Positions 47,700 through 56,667 of a DNA stretch of 64,000 nucleotides are shown here, piece after piece. The notes below the pieces were generated by a model. It searched no databases and was not told where the DNA came from. It was given only the letters and a program-made list of their open reading frames with translations. How positions within the stretch are numbered: position 1 is the stretch's first letter; the number at the start of each line of letters is the position of its first letter. Source of the DNA: Desertivirga xinjiangensis (GTDB lineage: Bacteria; Bacteroidota; Bacteroidia; Sphingobacteriales; Sphingobacteriaceae); contig NZ_JAFMZP010000004.1 in NCBI RefSeq assembly GCF_024436435.1, positions 620,001-684,000 of the forward strand, given 5' to 3'. The translations under genes were made by a program, and so were the position numbers.

Positions 47700-48803
47700 A
47701 TGCACATCCACACACTTAGAAACTTCTGGATCAGTTTTGCGCTCCTCGGATTAATAACTTCATGTAAGATCAGTCAGCAGTCAGAGAACAAAAAAGAAAA
47801 GGGTCTTAAAGACTATTATGAAGAATATTTTCCTATTGGAGTTGCCGTTAATACCAAAACATTAAATGGTGACGAAGGCAGACTTTTACTTAGGGAATTT
47901 AACAGCATTACCCCTGAAAATGCTATGAAGATGGGGCCTATTCACCCTAAAGAAAATGTTTACAATTGGTGGGAGGCTGATTCAATGGTGAACTTTGCTC
48001 AAAAGCACGGGCTAAAAGTTCGCGGGCATAATCTATGCTGGCATGAACAAACCCCCGCCTGGATCTTTAAGGATGATCAGGACAGGCTGGTTTCAAAAGA
48101 AATTCTTTTGAAGCGGTTAAAAGATCATATCGCCACGGTGGTTAGCCGGTATAAGGGTAGAATCTATGCCTGGGACGTGGTGAACGAAGCGATAGACGAT
48201 AATGACAGTAGCTTTTTGCGCAATTCTTTGTGGTATCAAATCTGCGGAGAGGAATTTATCGCCAAAGCCTTCGAATATGCTCACCAGGCCGATCCGGATG
48301 CGCTCCTCTTTTACAATGACTACAACACAGAAAGACCCGGCAAAAGAGATAAAATCTATAAGCTCTTAAAAAAACTTGTGGATGCAAAAGTCCCTGTCCA
48401 TGGTGTAGGGTTACAGGCCCACTGGTCAATATTTGAACCGACTGAAAAAGAATTAAGAGACGAGATAGAACTATTTTCTTCACTAGGCCTTCAGATTCAT
48501 TTTACCGAAGTTGACATGTCAATATATCCCTGGGAAAAAGAGCGGAGGCCCAAGAAAATTGGCGAAAGTGATGTATTCAGTCCGGAACTGGAGCAGAAGC
48601 AACTGGAGCAATATTCAAAAGTCTTTAAAATATTGAGAGAATATTCAGAGAGCATTACCAGTGTAACCTTCTGGAATCTGTCCGATAGGTACAGTTGGCT
48701 GGACCATTATCCTGTTGAAGGCAGAAAAAATTATCCCTTACTGTTTGATGCTGATCTTCAACGAAAAAAAGCCTATTGGGAAGTAGTGAACTTTAAAAAA
48801 TAG
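47700..48803 (+). CDS. GH10 endo-beta-1,4-xylanase lipoprotein
   Basis: A 367-residue single-domain xylanase with a lipoprotein signal (lipobox ITSCK), so it is anchored at the outer membrane or periplasm. The barrel has SITPENAMKMGPIHP, RGHNLCWHEQTPAWIF, acid/base E163 in WDVVNEAIDD and nucleophile E270 in IHFTEVDMS, all GH10 hallmarks. It lacks the CBM and T9SS parts of the other GH10 in this window; the pair fits one long-range enzyme and one close to the SusCD complex. The GH115 gene follows after four bases. Confidence 0.96.
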   Translation: MHIHTLRNFWISFALLGLITSCKISQQSENKKEKGLKDYYEEYFPIGVAVNTKTLNGDEGRLLLREFNSITPENAMKMGPIHPKENVYNWWEADSMVNFAQKHGLKVRGHNLCWHEQTPAWIFKDDQDRLVSKEILLKRLKDHIATVVSRYKGRIYAWDVVNEAIDDNDSSFLRNSLWYQICGEEFIAKAFEYAHQADPDALLFYNDYNTERPGKRDKIYKLLKKLVDAKVPVHGVGLQAHWSIFEPTEKELRDEIELFSSLGLQIHFTEVDMSIYPWEKERRPKKIGESDVFSPELEQKQLEQYSKVFKILREYSESITSVTFWNLSDRYSWLDHYPVEGRKNYPLLFDADLQRKKAYWEVVNFKK

Positions 48804-48807
48804 AGAA

Positions 48808-51669
48808 ATGTTAAGTTTTAAAACAATATACAAGATTTTCACGGGGTTTTCTGTTTTGATCGTAACTGTTATAAATGTAAAGGCTAATACAGACTTTAAA
48901 TATGTTTTTCCCCAACAAATCAAAGGAGGATTCGGATTGTCGGTAAAGGGGAAGTCGGTTCCATTATTATATGATCAGAACGATTTTCCAGGAGTTATCC
49001 GGGCCATAAACAATTTGCGGTCGGACATAAAGTTAGTGACGGGAAATGAGCCCGACCTTCTAACTGACAAGATTTTACCGGCTAAAGAAATTGTTATCAT
49101 TGGAACTTTAGGACGAAACGCCTTGATCGACCTCCTGGTTAAGGAAAAAAAAATTGATGTTTCCGCTACCAGTGATAAATGGGAAGCCTCTTTACTCCAG
49201 GTGGTTCTAAATCCCATGCCTGGAGTAGATAAGGCATTGGTAATAGCTGGTAGCGATAAGCGCGGTACTATTTTCGGTATTTATGATCTTTCTGCACAGA
49301 TTGGAATTTCGCCCTGGCACTGGTGGGCAGATGTTCCAGTTAGCAAGCAAGCTAATTTATTTGTGCAGCCGGGCCCTTACATCAACGCGCCCGCCGTTAA
49401 ATATCGGGGGATTTTTCTCAATGATGAGGCTCCCGCTCTAAGCGGTTGGGCAAAAGAGAAATTTGGCGGATTTAACAGTAAATTCTATGAAAAAGTATTT
49501 GAATTAATTTTGCGGCTAAAAGGTAACTATTTGTGGCCGGCCATGTGGGGGAGCGCTTTCAATTTTGATGACCGCCGGAACCCGGTTTTGGCTGATGAAA
49601 TGGGCGTGGTTATGGGTACTTCCCATCATGAACCCATGTTGCGCGCTCAGGAAGAATGGAAAAAGTTCGGCAAAGGTGAATGGGACTATACCTATAATGA
49701 AGCGACCTTGAAGGAATTTTGGAAGCAAGGTGTTAAAAATATGGGAACCCATGAAAGCATTGTGACTATAGGTATGCGAGGTGATGGTGATGAGCCCATG
49801 ACCGAAGGAAGTAATATTGAACTTCTTGAAAAAATTGTAACTGATCAGCGAATGATCATAGAGGATGTAACTGGTAAACCTGCGTCTGAGACTCCTCAGA
49901 TATGGGCGTTATATAAAGAGGTGCAGGATTATTACGATAAAGGTATGCGTGTTCCTGAGGATGTTACTCTCCTGCTATGTGATGATAATTGGGGGAATAT
50001 CAGAAAATTACCGGGGTTGCGAGACAAGCCAAGGAGAGGAGGCTATGGCATTTATTATCATTTTGACTATGTAGGTGGACCAAGAAATTACAAATGGCTC
50101 AACACAAATCCGATCGCAAAGGTATGGGAACAAATGCACTTAGCCAGGCAGTATGGCGCGGATAGATTGTGGCTGGTGAATGTCGGTGACCTTAAACCGA
50201 TGGAATTTCCAATTGAGTTTTTCCTTGATTATGCCTGGAACCCTGAAAAGTGGCCTGCCACCAGATTGCAGGAATATACTGTTTTATGGGCGGAAAAGCA
50301 GTTTGGGGATGAATATGCTGTGGAGATTGCAGATATCATTTCGAAATACACAAAGTATAATGGAAGGGTTAAGCCTGAACTCCTGAATGAAAATACCTAT
50401 AGTGTTACTAACTATCGTGAATTTGAAAGAGTTGTAGAGGAGTATAATGAACTTGCCATAAGAGCTCAGAAAATCAACGATGAGCTTCCTGCTCATTATC
50501 GAGATGCATACTTTCAACTGGTTTTACATCCTGTTAAAGCATGTGCCAATCTTAACGAAATGTACTATGCAGTAGCTTTGAATAAATTATACGCCGGGCA
50601 GGGAAGAATTGCGACTAATGATTTCGCTGCCAGGGTTAAAGAACTTTTTGCTAAGGATGCCGAAATAACCCGCCAGTATAACAACCAAATTTCAGGTGGA
50701 AAATGGAACCATATGATGGATCAAACTCATATTGGTTATACCAGTTGGCAGCAGCCGTCGCAAAATATTATGCCTGCTGTTGAAGAGCTATCTTTCCCTG
50801 ATAAAGGAAGTTTAGGCGTCGCTATCGAGCAGAGCCAAAAATCGTGGCCTGCTGCAAAAGGAGAAGCAATACTGCCGCAATTTAACCCATGGTCAACATC
50901 ATCTTATTATATCGAAGTATTTAACCGTGGCAAAAAGCCGGTTCCTTACAGCGTTGATACGGATGTGCCTTTTATAAAACTAAGCTCCTCCGGAGGCAAA
51001 CTAAATAAGCAGGAACGAATTTGGGTAAGTATTGATTGGGAGAATGTTCCCGAAGGCGTTCATAAACTGCCGGTAAGAATTAAATCGGAAAGGCAAACAA
51101 TTTTGGTTTATGCTAATGTTTCAAAACCGGCATCTGCTGACCCGAAAGGTTACGTAGAAAATAATGGACACGTAGCGATAGAAGCGGCTAACTATACACG
51201 TGGCCTAGAAAAAGATTCGGTAAAATGGACCGTTCTGCCAGATCATGGCAAAACAGGGTCAGCTGTTACCATCTTTCCGGTAACAGCCGACCCTGTCTCA
51301 AAACTGTCAGATTCGCCGCGTCTGGAGTATGATATTTATTTGTTTAACAAAGGGGAGGTCAATCTAAAGACTTACGTTTCGCCGACCCTCAATTTTAATA
51401 GTTCAAAGGGGCTGCGATTTGCAGTTGCAATTGATGATGAAAATCCTCAGATTGTTAACATTCATGAAGATGCTTCCGAAAGAGGATGGGCAAAGTCGGT
51501 CGCTGAAAACATCAAGATTCTCACAACAAAGCATCAGGTGAAGAAAGAAGGCAGGCACATCATAAAGTTATGGATGGTGGATCCGGCGGTGGTGCTCCAG
51601 AAGATTGTGGTGGATGCGGGAAGCCTTAAACCTTCCTACCTCGGACCGCCTGAAAGCACGAGGAAATAG
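48808..51669 (+). CDS. GH115 alpha-glucuronidase
   Basis: A 953-residue secreted enzyme that removes (4-O-methyl)-D-glucuronic acid from internal or terminal xylose units of glucuronoxylan. A signal peptide (ends VNVKAN) precedes the N-terminal domain (VIIGTLGRNALIDLL, IAGSDKRGTIFGIYDLSAQIG, SPWHWWADVPV). The barrel region has KYRGIFLNDEAPALSGWA, LKGNYLWPAMWGSAFNFDD, GVVMGTSHHEPMLRAQEEW and IGMRGDGDEPM, all GH115 signatures. The helical and C-terminal beta domains (PGYVENNGHVAIEAANYT-like) complete the five-domain form. Its presence next to GH10 shows that the substrate is glucuronoxylan. Confidence 0.95.
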   Translation: MLSFKTIYKIFTGFSVLIVTVINVKANTDFKYVFPQQIKGGFGLSVKGKSVPLLYDQNDFPGVIRAINNLRSDIKLVTGNEPDLLTDKILPAKEIVIIGTLGRNALIDLLVKEKKIDVSATSDKWEASLLQVVLNPMPGVDKALVIAGSDKRGTIFGIYDLSAQIGISPWHWWADVPVSKQANLFVQPGPYINAPAVKYRGIFLNDEAPALSGWAKEKFGGFNSKFYEKVFELILRLKGNYLWPAMWGSAFNFDDRRNPVLADEMGVVMGTSHHEPMLRAQEEWKKFGKGEWDYTYNEATLKEFWKQGVKNMGTHESIVTIGMRGDGDEPMTEGSNIELLEKIVTDQRMIIEDVTGKPASETPQIWALYKEVQDYYDKGMRVPEDVTLLLCDDNWGNIRKLPGLRDKPRRGGYGIYYHFDYVGGPRNYKWLNTNPIAKVWEQMHLARQYGADRLWLVNVGDLKPMEFPIEFFLDYAWNPEKWPATRLQEYTVLWAEKQFGDEYAVEIADIISKYTKYNGRVKPELLNENTYSVTNYREFERVVEEYNELAIRAQKINDELPAHYRDAYFQLVLHPVKACANLNEMYYAVALNKLYAGQGRIATNDFAARVKELFAKDAEITRQYNNQISGGKWNHMMDQTHIGYTSWQQPSQNIMPAVEELSFPDKGSLGVAIEQSQKSWPAAKGEAILPQFNPWSTSSYYIEVFNRGKKPVPYSVDTDVPFIKLSSSGGKLNKQERIWVSIDWENVPEGVHKLPVRIKSERQTILVYANVSKPASADPKGYVENNGHVAIEAANYTRGLEKDSVKWTVLPDHGKTGSAVTIFPVTADPVSKLSDSPRLEYDIYLFNKGEVNLKTYVSPTLNFNSSKGLRFAVAIDDENPQIVNIHEDASERGWAKSVAENIKILTTKHQVKKEGRHIIKLWMVDPAVVLQKIVVDAGSLKPSYLGPPESTRK

Positions 51670-51704
51670 GCATCCATACTAATATTACATATTTTACACA
51701 CCTC

Positions 51705-51735
51705 AAGAGCTGGATTTTATCCGGCTCTTGCTTTT
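51705..51735 (+). terminator. Rho-independent terminator after GH115
   Basis: An 11-bp stem AAGAGCTGGAT / ATCCGGCTCTT (51705-51715, 51719-51729; one G-U pair) with a short loop is followed by GCTTTT. It closes the Region C enzyme operon before the HTCS gene. Confidence 0.75.
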
Positions 51736-51962
51736 GCCAACCAGGATTAAGGCTATCGGACGGTATGCCGTTTATAACCCGCCATGGATTTTTTTGATCA
51801 TTTATTGCACTTTTTTAATCATTTGTTCTATTACCTACTCTGCTTTTCTGAATATATTTGCTGTATAACCAACCCCCTATTTGATTATCAGAACTCTGTA
51901 GTAAATTGCCTGAACAAATGGATAATTATACTATTGAATACCCTGGGCGAAATTGATCACTT

Positions 51963-54900
51963 ATGTTGAACCACTTCATCTTTAAAACAGGCTTTCTTCT
52001 GTACTTCTTTTGGTTTTGGGTTGGATTTGGGGTCGATGCACAGGAACAGACAATAGCTTTTACATCCCTTAGCAGTAAAAACGGTCTTTCCTCCAATACT
52101 ATTAACGCTATTTTGAAAGACCATTATGGTTTTATCTGGTTTGCTACGGATGATGGATTAAATAAGTTCGACGGGACTACATTTACGGTTTATCGTCATG
52201 ATCCAGGTGATTCTGCAAGCATTGAATCAAACCAGATAACTTCTCTTTACGAGGATAAATCGGGAAACCTCTGGATAGGAACCAATGGAGGATCTTTAAG
52301 CATCTACAACCGGAAAAAAGACAATTTCGCCAATCTAAAATTCAATTCAGGCGATAGGCGGTTAAACAGCACAATTAATGCCATCGTATCCGATGCTTAT
52401 GGGAAAGTTTGGGTAGCACATTATGGCGGTTTAAGTATAATAGATCCTAAGAGAAGCAGCCTTTTTACCTTTCCGATTGACCCTGGAAATAACGACAAAT
52501 TACCAACCAAGGTGATCCTTTCGCTTTTTGAAGACAGGCAGCGACAGATGTGGATAGGGACTAATAAAGGCCTGCTACGCTTCGACAGGAAAACCCGAAA
52601 GTTCATTCGTTATAATCACGATTCCGAAAATTCATTCAGCCTGGGAGGAGATGGAGTTAAAGCTATAACCCAGGATGCAAGCGGAACTTTATGGGTGGGC
52701 ACAACAAAAGGATTAAATATGATACTGCCCAGCGGCAAGGACTTTAAGAGCTTAATCCAGACTAGCGGTTTGCCTAGTGCGTTGAGCAATAAGAATATAT
52801 TTGCATTAGCTTTTGATAATGAAGGCAGGCTATGGATAGGAACTGAAAAGGGCTTATACCTTCTGAATCGAAAATCCGGGGAGGTGACTGAGCTTGTCCC
52901 AAATAAAAGAAATAAGCACAGTTTGACCAGCCAATCAATTCGTTGCATTTACCTGGATACTGTGTCTGGTATTTATTGGCTGGGAACTTACCAGGGCGGA
53001 ATAAATAAACATGATAGAAATCTTTCCTTATTTCATTCCAAAAGTAGCGACCCCTTTGATGCGAGAGGACTGCCCGCGGCCATAGTGACTTCTTTTGCAG
53101 AGAAGAACAATAATGAGACTTATATTGGAACTGATGGTGGGGGCCTAAGCCTTTTTGACCGGAGAACGGGTTTATTCAATCATATTCCTATTCCTATGAG
53201 CGACAAGTCATCAAAAGATCTGTCTGTTCATGCTTTGGAAATGACCAGAGGCAAAAAACTGTGGATAGGTACTTATGGCGATGGATTGTTTTTATACAAC
53301 ACGGTTTCAAGTAAGTTTACTCAATTTAAAATGAGCTCAGGACCAGCCTCGCTTAATCATAATGAAGTTTTTTGTATTAAGGAGGATAGAAGTGGGAATG
53401 TCTGGGTTGGAACCAACGGAGGTGGCCTCAATGTTTACAACCCAGAGGCAAATGCTTTTGTGAAATATCACGGTGATTTTAAAAAAGAATCTCCATTTTA
53501 TCTTCCCATAAACGGATATATTAGGGCGATTACCGAGGATAAAGCCGGAAACATTTGGATAGGATCACATGGTGCAGGAATTGCAATGTATGATCGGCTC
53601 AGTAAGAAATTCACCCATTATGTTAGTTACAACAGTAAACTAACCAACAATATTGCCTTGTCTCTATTGAGCGACAAGAATAACAATATATGGGTGGGAA
53701 CGAATGGCGGAGGGCTCTGTCTTTTTAATAAAAAAACAAAACAGTTTATCGCGTTTACAGAGAAGGACGGTCTTTCGAATAGTGTGGTTCACAAAATAAT
53801 TGAGGATGGTGAGAACAAACTTTGGTTAAGCACAAATACGGGTATCAGTAGTTTTGATCTGCTAACCAGGAAGTTTACTAACTATAGCTATTACAATGGA
53901 GTACAGAATAGCAATTTTGTACGGGGGGCAGGCCTCCGTTTGGCCGATGGGGAAATCTTTTTTGGCGGTTTGGAGGGGTTCAATTATTTCAAACCATCAG
54001 ATCTTAGAAAGAATAAGAACATTCCCCCAGTGCTTTTTACGGATTTAAAGGTAGCAAACAGATCAATTACCCCATTAGACAGTAGTGTCCTGGAAAGCCA
54101 TATTTCAGTAGCTAGTGAAATTAACCTGGACTATAAGCAAAACTTTTCATTGAGTTTTATTGGACTCAGTTATACTGCGCCTCAGCAAAATCAGTATTCT
54201 TACAAGCTTGAAGGTTTTGATAAGGATTGGAGTTATCCAAGCACTTACCGAACGGCATCTTATACCAATCTTGACCCAGGGGAGTACGTTTTTCGGGTGA
54301 AAGCAAGTAATAATAACGGTATCTGGAATAACGAAGGTGCTTCTATTAAGATCATTGTTAAACCCCCTTTTTGGCGAACTATTTACGCATACTTATTTTA
54401 CTTTATCTCAATTATTGGATTACTATCTTACTTCCGATACAGAACCCTGAAGAAACTGGAAACGAGGTTTGCGCTGGAGCAGGAAAGAACCTTAGCAAAA
54501 CAGGAGCTTGAACAGGAACGCAAAGAGGCAGACCGCATTCATGAACTGGATAATCTTAAAATAAAATTCCTCACAAACTTAAGTCACGAATTTAGAACGC
54601 CCATTTCTTTAATTATGGGGCCTGTTGATAATCTTCTTTCTACTGAAAATAATGAGAAGAGGGTGAGCCAGCTTCATATGGTTAAGCGGAATGCAAGAAG
54701 GTTGTTAAACCTTGTTAACCAATTGTTAGACTTCAGAAAAATGGAAGAACATGAGTTAAGGCTCAATTTAGTTGAAGGAGATGTGGTTTCATTTATTAAA
54801 GAAGTTGCGGATTCATTTAGAGATCTATCGGAAAGAAAGAAGATCAGCTTTTCTATTTCAAGTAAGGTACAATGTTTATTTACAAAGTTCGATCATGATA

Positions 54901-56174
54901 AGATCGAAAGGATCTTGTTCAATTTGCTTTCGAATGCTTTCAAGTTTACTATGGAGAATGGGGAGATAAGCCTTGAAGTAGATAAATTTGAAAAAGCCGA
55001 TGATGTAGCTAACACCTGGGTCACTATTAAAGTAACAGATACAGGTATAGGTATTTCTGAAGACAAAAAGGAGAAGATCTTTGAACGATTTTTTCAAAAT
55101 AGCACCACTGTATCCATATTAAATCAAGGTACAGGAATAGGTCTTGCTATTACAAAAGAGTTTGTAAAAATGCATGGGGGAACAATTGAGGTAGAAAGCG
55201 AACCGGAGAAAGGGGCTTCTTTTACTATAACCCTGCCATTTGTTCCGGTGGATGTTTTGAAAGAGGTTACAGTGGGAGGAAGCGAATCATCGAAAGAATC
55301 TGAATGGACTTTTGAAACGGAAATCGAGCCACTAGCTGAAGCTTCAAATGATTATGAATACTACTCCTCCGGAAGTATTGTCACAAATCGAATGGATGTG
55401 CCTTCAATATTATTGGTGGAGGATAATGATGATTTCAGATTTTACCTGAAAGACAACTTAAAGTTCTATTATAAGGTTTATGAAGCTGCAAACGGTAAAG
55501 AAGGCTGGCAGAAAGCTCTGGCAAATCATCCTCAGCTCATCGTTAGCGATATTAATATGCCTGTCATGGACGGAATTCAGTTAGCGAGGAAAATTAAATT
55601 TGATAAGAGAACTAGTCATATTCCAGTTATTCTCCTAACGGCGTTGACGGCAGAGGAAGAACAGCTTAAAGGACTAGAAACAGGGGCAAATGATTATATG
55701 ACTAAACCTTTCAATTTTGAAATCCTCAATGCTAAAATTAAAAATCTGCTGGTTTTAAATCGTACGCTGAAAGACACTTACACGAGGCAAATCAAGGCAT
55801 TTGTCCCAGAGATTGAAGTGGAGTCTGAGGATGCAAAACTCTTGAACAAAGTATTGTTATATATCGAAAAAAACATAAATGACCCTAAGCTTTCTGTTGA
55901 GGATTTAAGTAAACATGTAGGGATGAGCCGTAGCTCACTTTATAATAAAATCATGGAAGTTACCGGACAGTCACCGGTTGAATATATACGCAATGTGAAA
56001 TTAGATAAAGCTGCGATACTGTTGGAAAAAAGCGATATGAATGTAGCACAAGTGGGATATGTAGTTGGTTTCGCTACGCCGAATTATTTTGCTAAGTCTT
56101 TCAAGGCTAAATTTAATATGTTACCGTCAGAATTTGTGCAACTTAAGCGGAAAGGCAGTCAATTCAAAGGATAA
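51963..56174 (+). CDS. Hybrid two-component system (HTCS) regulator of the xylan PUL
   Basis: A 1403-residue single-chain two-component system in the inner membrane. After a signal/anchor at the N-terminus come about 14 Reg_prop repeats (WIGTNGG, WVGTTKG, WIGTEKG, WVGTNGGGL and so on), two seven-bladed propellers in the periplasm, then a Y_Y_Y domain (about 745-800), a membrane helix (about 806-826), the DHp helix with SHEFRTP (H875), HATPase (NLLSNAFKF, DTGIGISED), a receiver with phospho-acceptor D1196 in SDINMPVMDG, and an AraC-type HTH (about 1300-1400). HTCS proteins sense an oligosaccharide directly; this one probably senses xylo-oligosaccharides and activates Region C. It is last in the locus, behind a terminator. 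Confidence 0.96.
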   Translation: MLNHFIFKTGFLLYFFWFWVGFGVDAQEQTIAFTSLSSKNGLSSNTINAILKDHYGFIWFATDDGLNKFDGTTFTVYRHDPGDSASIESNQITSLYEDKSGNLWIGTNGGSLSIYNRKKDNFANLKFNSGDRRLNSTINAIVSDAYGKVWVAHYGGLSIIDPKRSSLFTFPIDPGNNDKLPTKVILSLFEDRQRQMWIGTNKGLLRFDRKTRKFIRYNHDSENSFSLGGDGVKAITQDASGTLWVGTTKGLNMILPSGKDFKSLIQTSGLPSALSNKNIFALAFDNEGRLWIGTEKGLYLLNRKSGEVTELVPNKRNKHSLTSQSIRCIYLDTVSGIYWLGTYQGGINKHDRNLSLFHSKSSDPFDARGLPAAIVTSFAEKNNNETYIGTDGGGLSLFDRRTGLFNHIPIPMSDKSSKDLSVHALEMTRGKKLWIGTYGDGLFLYNTVSSKFTQFKMSSGPASLNHNEVFCIKEDRSGNVWVGTNGGGLNVYNPEANAFVKYHGDFKKESPFYLPINGYIRAITEDKAGNIWIGSHGAGIAMYDRLSKKFTHYVSYNSKLTNNIALSLLSDKNNNIWVGTNGGGLCLFNKKTKQFIAFTEKDGLSNSVVHKIIEDGENKLWLSTNTGISSFDLLTRKFTNYSYYNGVQNSNFVRGAGLRLADGEIFFGGLEGFNYFKPSDLRKNKNIPPVLFTDLKVANRSITPLDSSVLESHISVASEINLDYKQNFSLSFIGLSYTAPQQNQYSYKLEGFDKDWSYPSTYRTASYTNLDPGEYVFRVKASNNNGIWNNEGASIKIIVKPPFWRTIYAYLFYFISIIGLLSYFRYRTLKKLETRFALEQERTLAKQELEQERKEADRIHELDNLKIKFLTNLSHEFRTPISLIMGPVDNLLSTENNEKRVSQLHMVKRNARRLLNLVNQLLDFRKMEEHELRLNLVEGDVVSFIKEVADSFRDLSERKKISFSISSKVQCLFTKFDHDKIERILFNLLSNAFKFTMENGEISLEVDKFEKADDVANTWVTIKVTDTGIGISEDKKEKIFERFFQNSTTVSILNQGTGIGLAITKEFVKMHGGTIEVESEPEKGASFTITLPFVPVDVLKEVTVGGSESSKESEWTFETEIEPLAEASNDYEYYSSGSIVTNRMDVPSILLVEDNDDFRFYLKDNLKFYYKVYEAANGKEGWQKALANHPQLIVSDINMPVMDGIQLARKIKFDKRTSHIPVILLTALTAEEEQLKGLETGANDYMTKPFNFEILNAKIKNLLVLNRTLKDTYTRQIKAFVPEIEVESEDAKLLNKVLLYIEKNINDPKLSVEDLSKHVGMSRSSLYNKIMEVTGQSPVEYIRNVKLDKAAILLEKSDMNVAQVGYVVGFATPNYFAKSFKAKFNMLPSEFVQLKRKGSQFKG

Positions 56175-56667
56175 GTTCGGTGCTGGAGCGGAAAATCTAT
56201 TAGTGGAACGCACAGGGCCCACCGCAAGTAGAATTTCGCTGCCGATTTACAGTCAACCTTTTTACATACTATCCCTCTACAGCGAAGTCTGATATTTCAA
56301 AAAAAGTCTTGAAGCGGGGCCTCTCCAAGCGTCATAAAGAGTAAATGGAAGCCTGTTATATTGATTGTGCTAATATTCGAGTTATGGTACTGATCATAAA
56401 TTGTTAGATAGAATAGCCCCAGTCAACGTAAACATATGGGCAGGAAATGAGTAAATAAGATTGAATCCTAAGATCTAATACGCCCAGAGCAAAAAGAGCA
56501 AAATTAAACTGCGGGGCGGGCAGAAGGGTAGACGTGGCAATTTTGCACCAGCATCACTTCAAAGAGCCGTTAAATGCGCGGGCATGTACCGGCTCTTTAG
56601 GAACCGTCTTTATCCAATCTCCATCATAAAACCTATATTTATGCCCTCAACCATTGAACGCTCAATA
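56175..56667. other. Intergenic region between HTCS and TonB-dependent receptor
   Basis: This 493-base stretch shows no coding signal. It contains a nested hairpin at 56561-56598 (separate entry) and no clear TAnnTTTG box. A frame open from 56584 would add 28 residues to the receptor, but these do not look like part of its signal peptide. Confidence 0.5.
56561..56598 (+). terminator. Nested hairpin before the TonB-dependent receptor
   Basis: 9-bp arms AAAGAGCCG / CGGCTCTTT (56561-56569, 56590-56598) enclose an inner ATGC/GCAT pair. It covers the first possible ATG of the receptor frame (56584), which argues for the later start. It could be a terminator for read-through from the HTCS gene or a leader attenuator. 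Confidence 0.5.

Noticed and set aside
51784-51969. 61-codon ORF before the HTCS gene
   Set aside because: Low-complexity Phe/Leu/Cys-rich translation of AT-rich leader DNA, overlapping the HTCS start, with no recognisable family.
52000-54050. Repeated WIGT/WVGTNGG DNA pattern as a possible tandem repeat array
   Set aside because: The repeats are diverged protein-level propeller blades of the HTCS sensor, not a DNA repeat or CRISPR.
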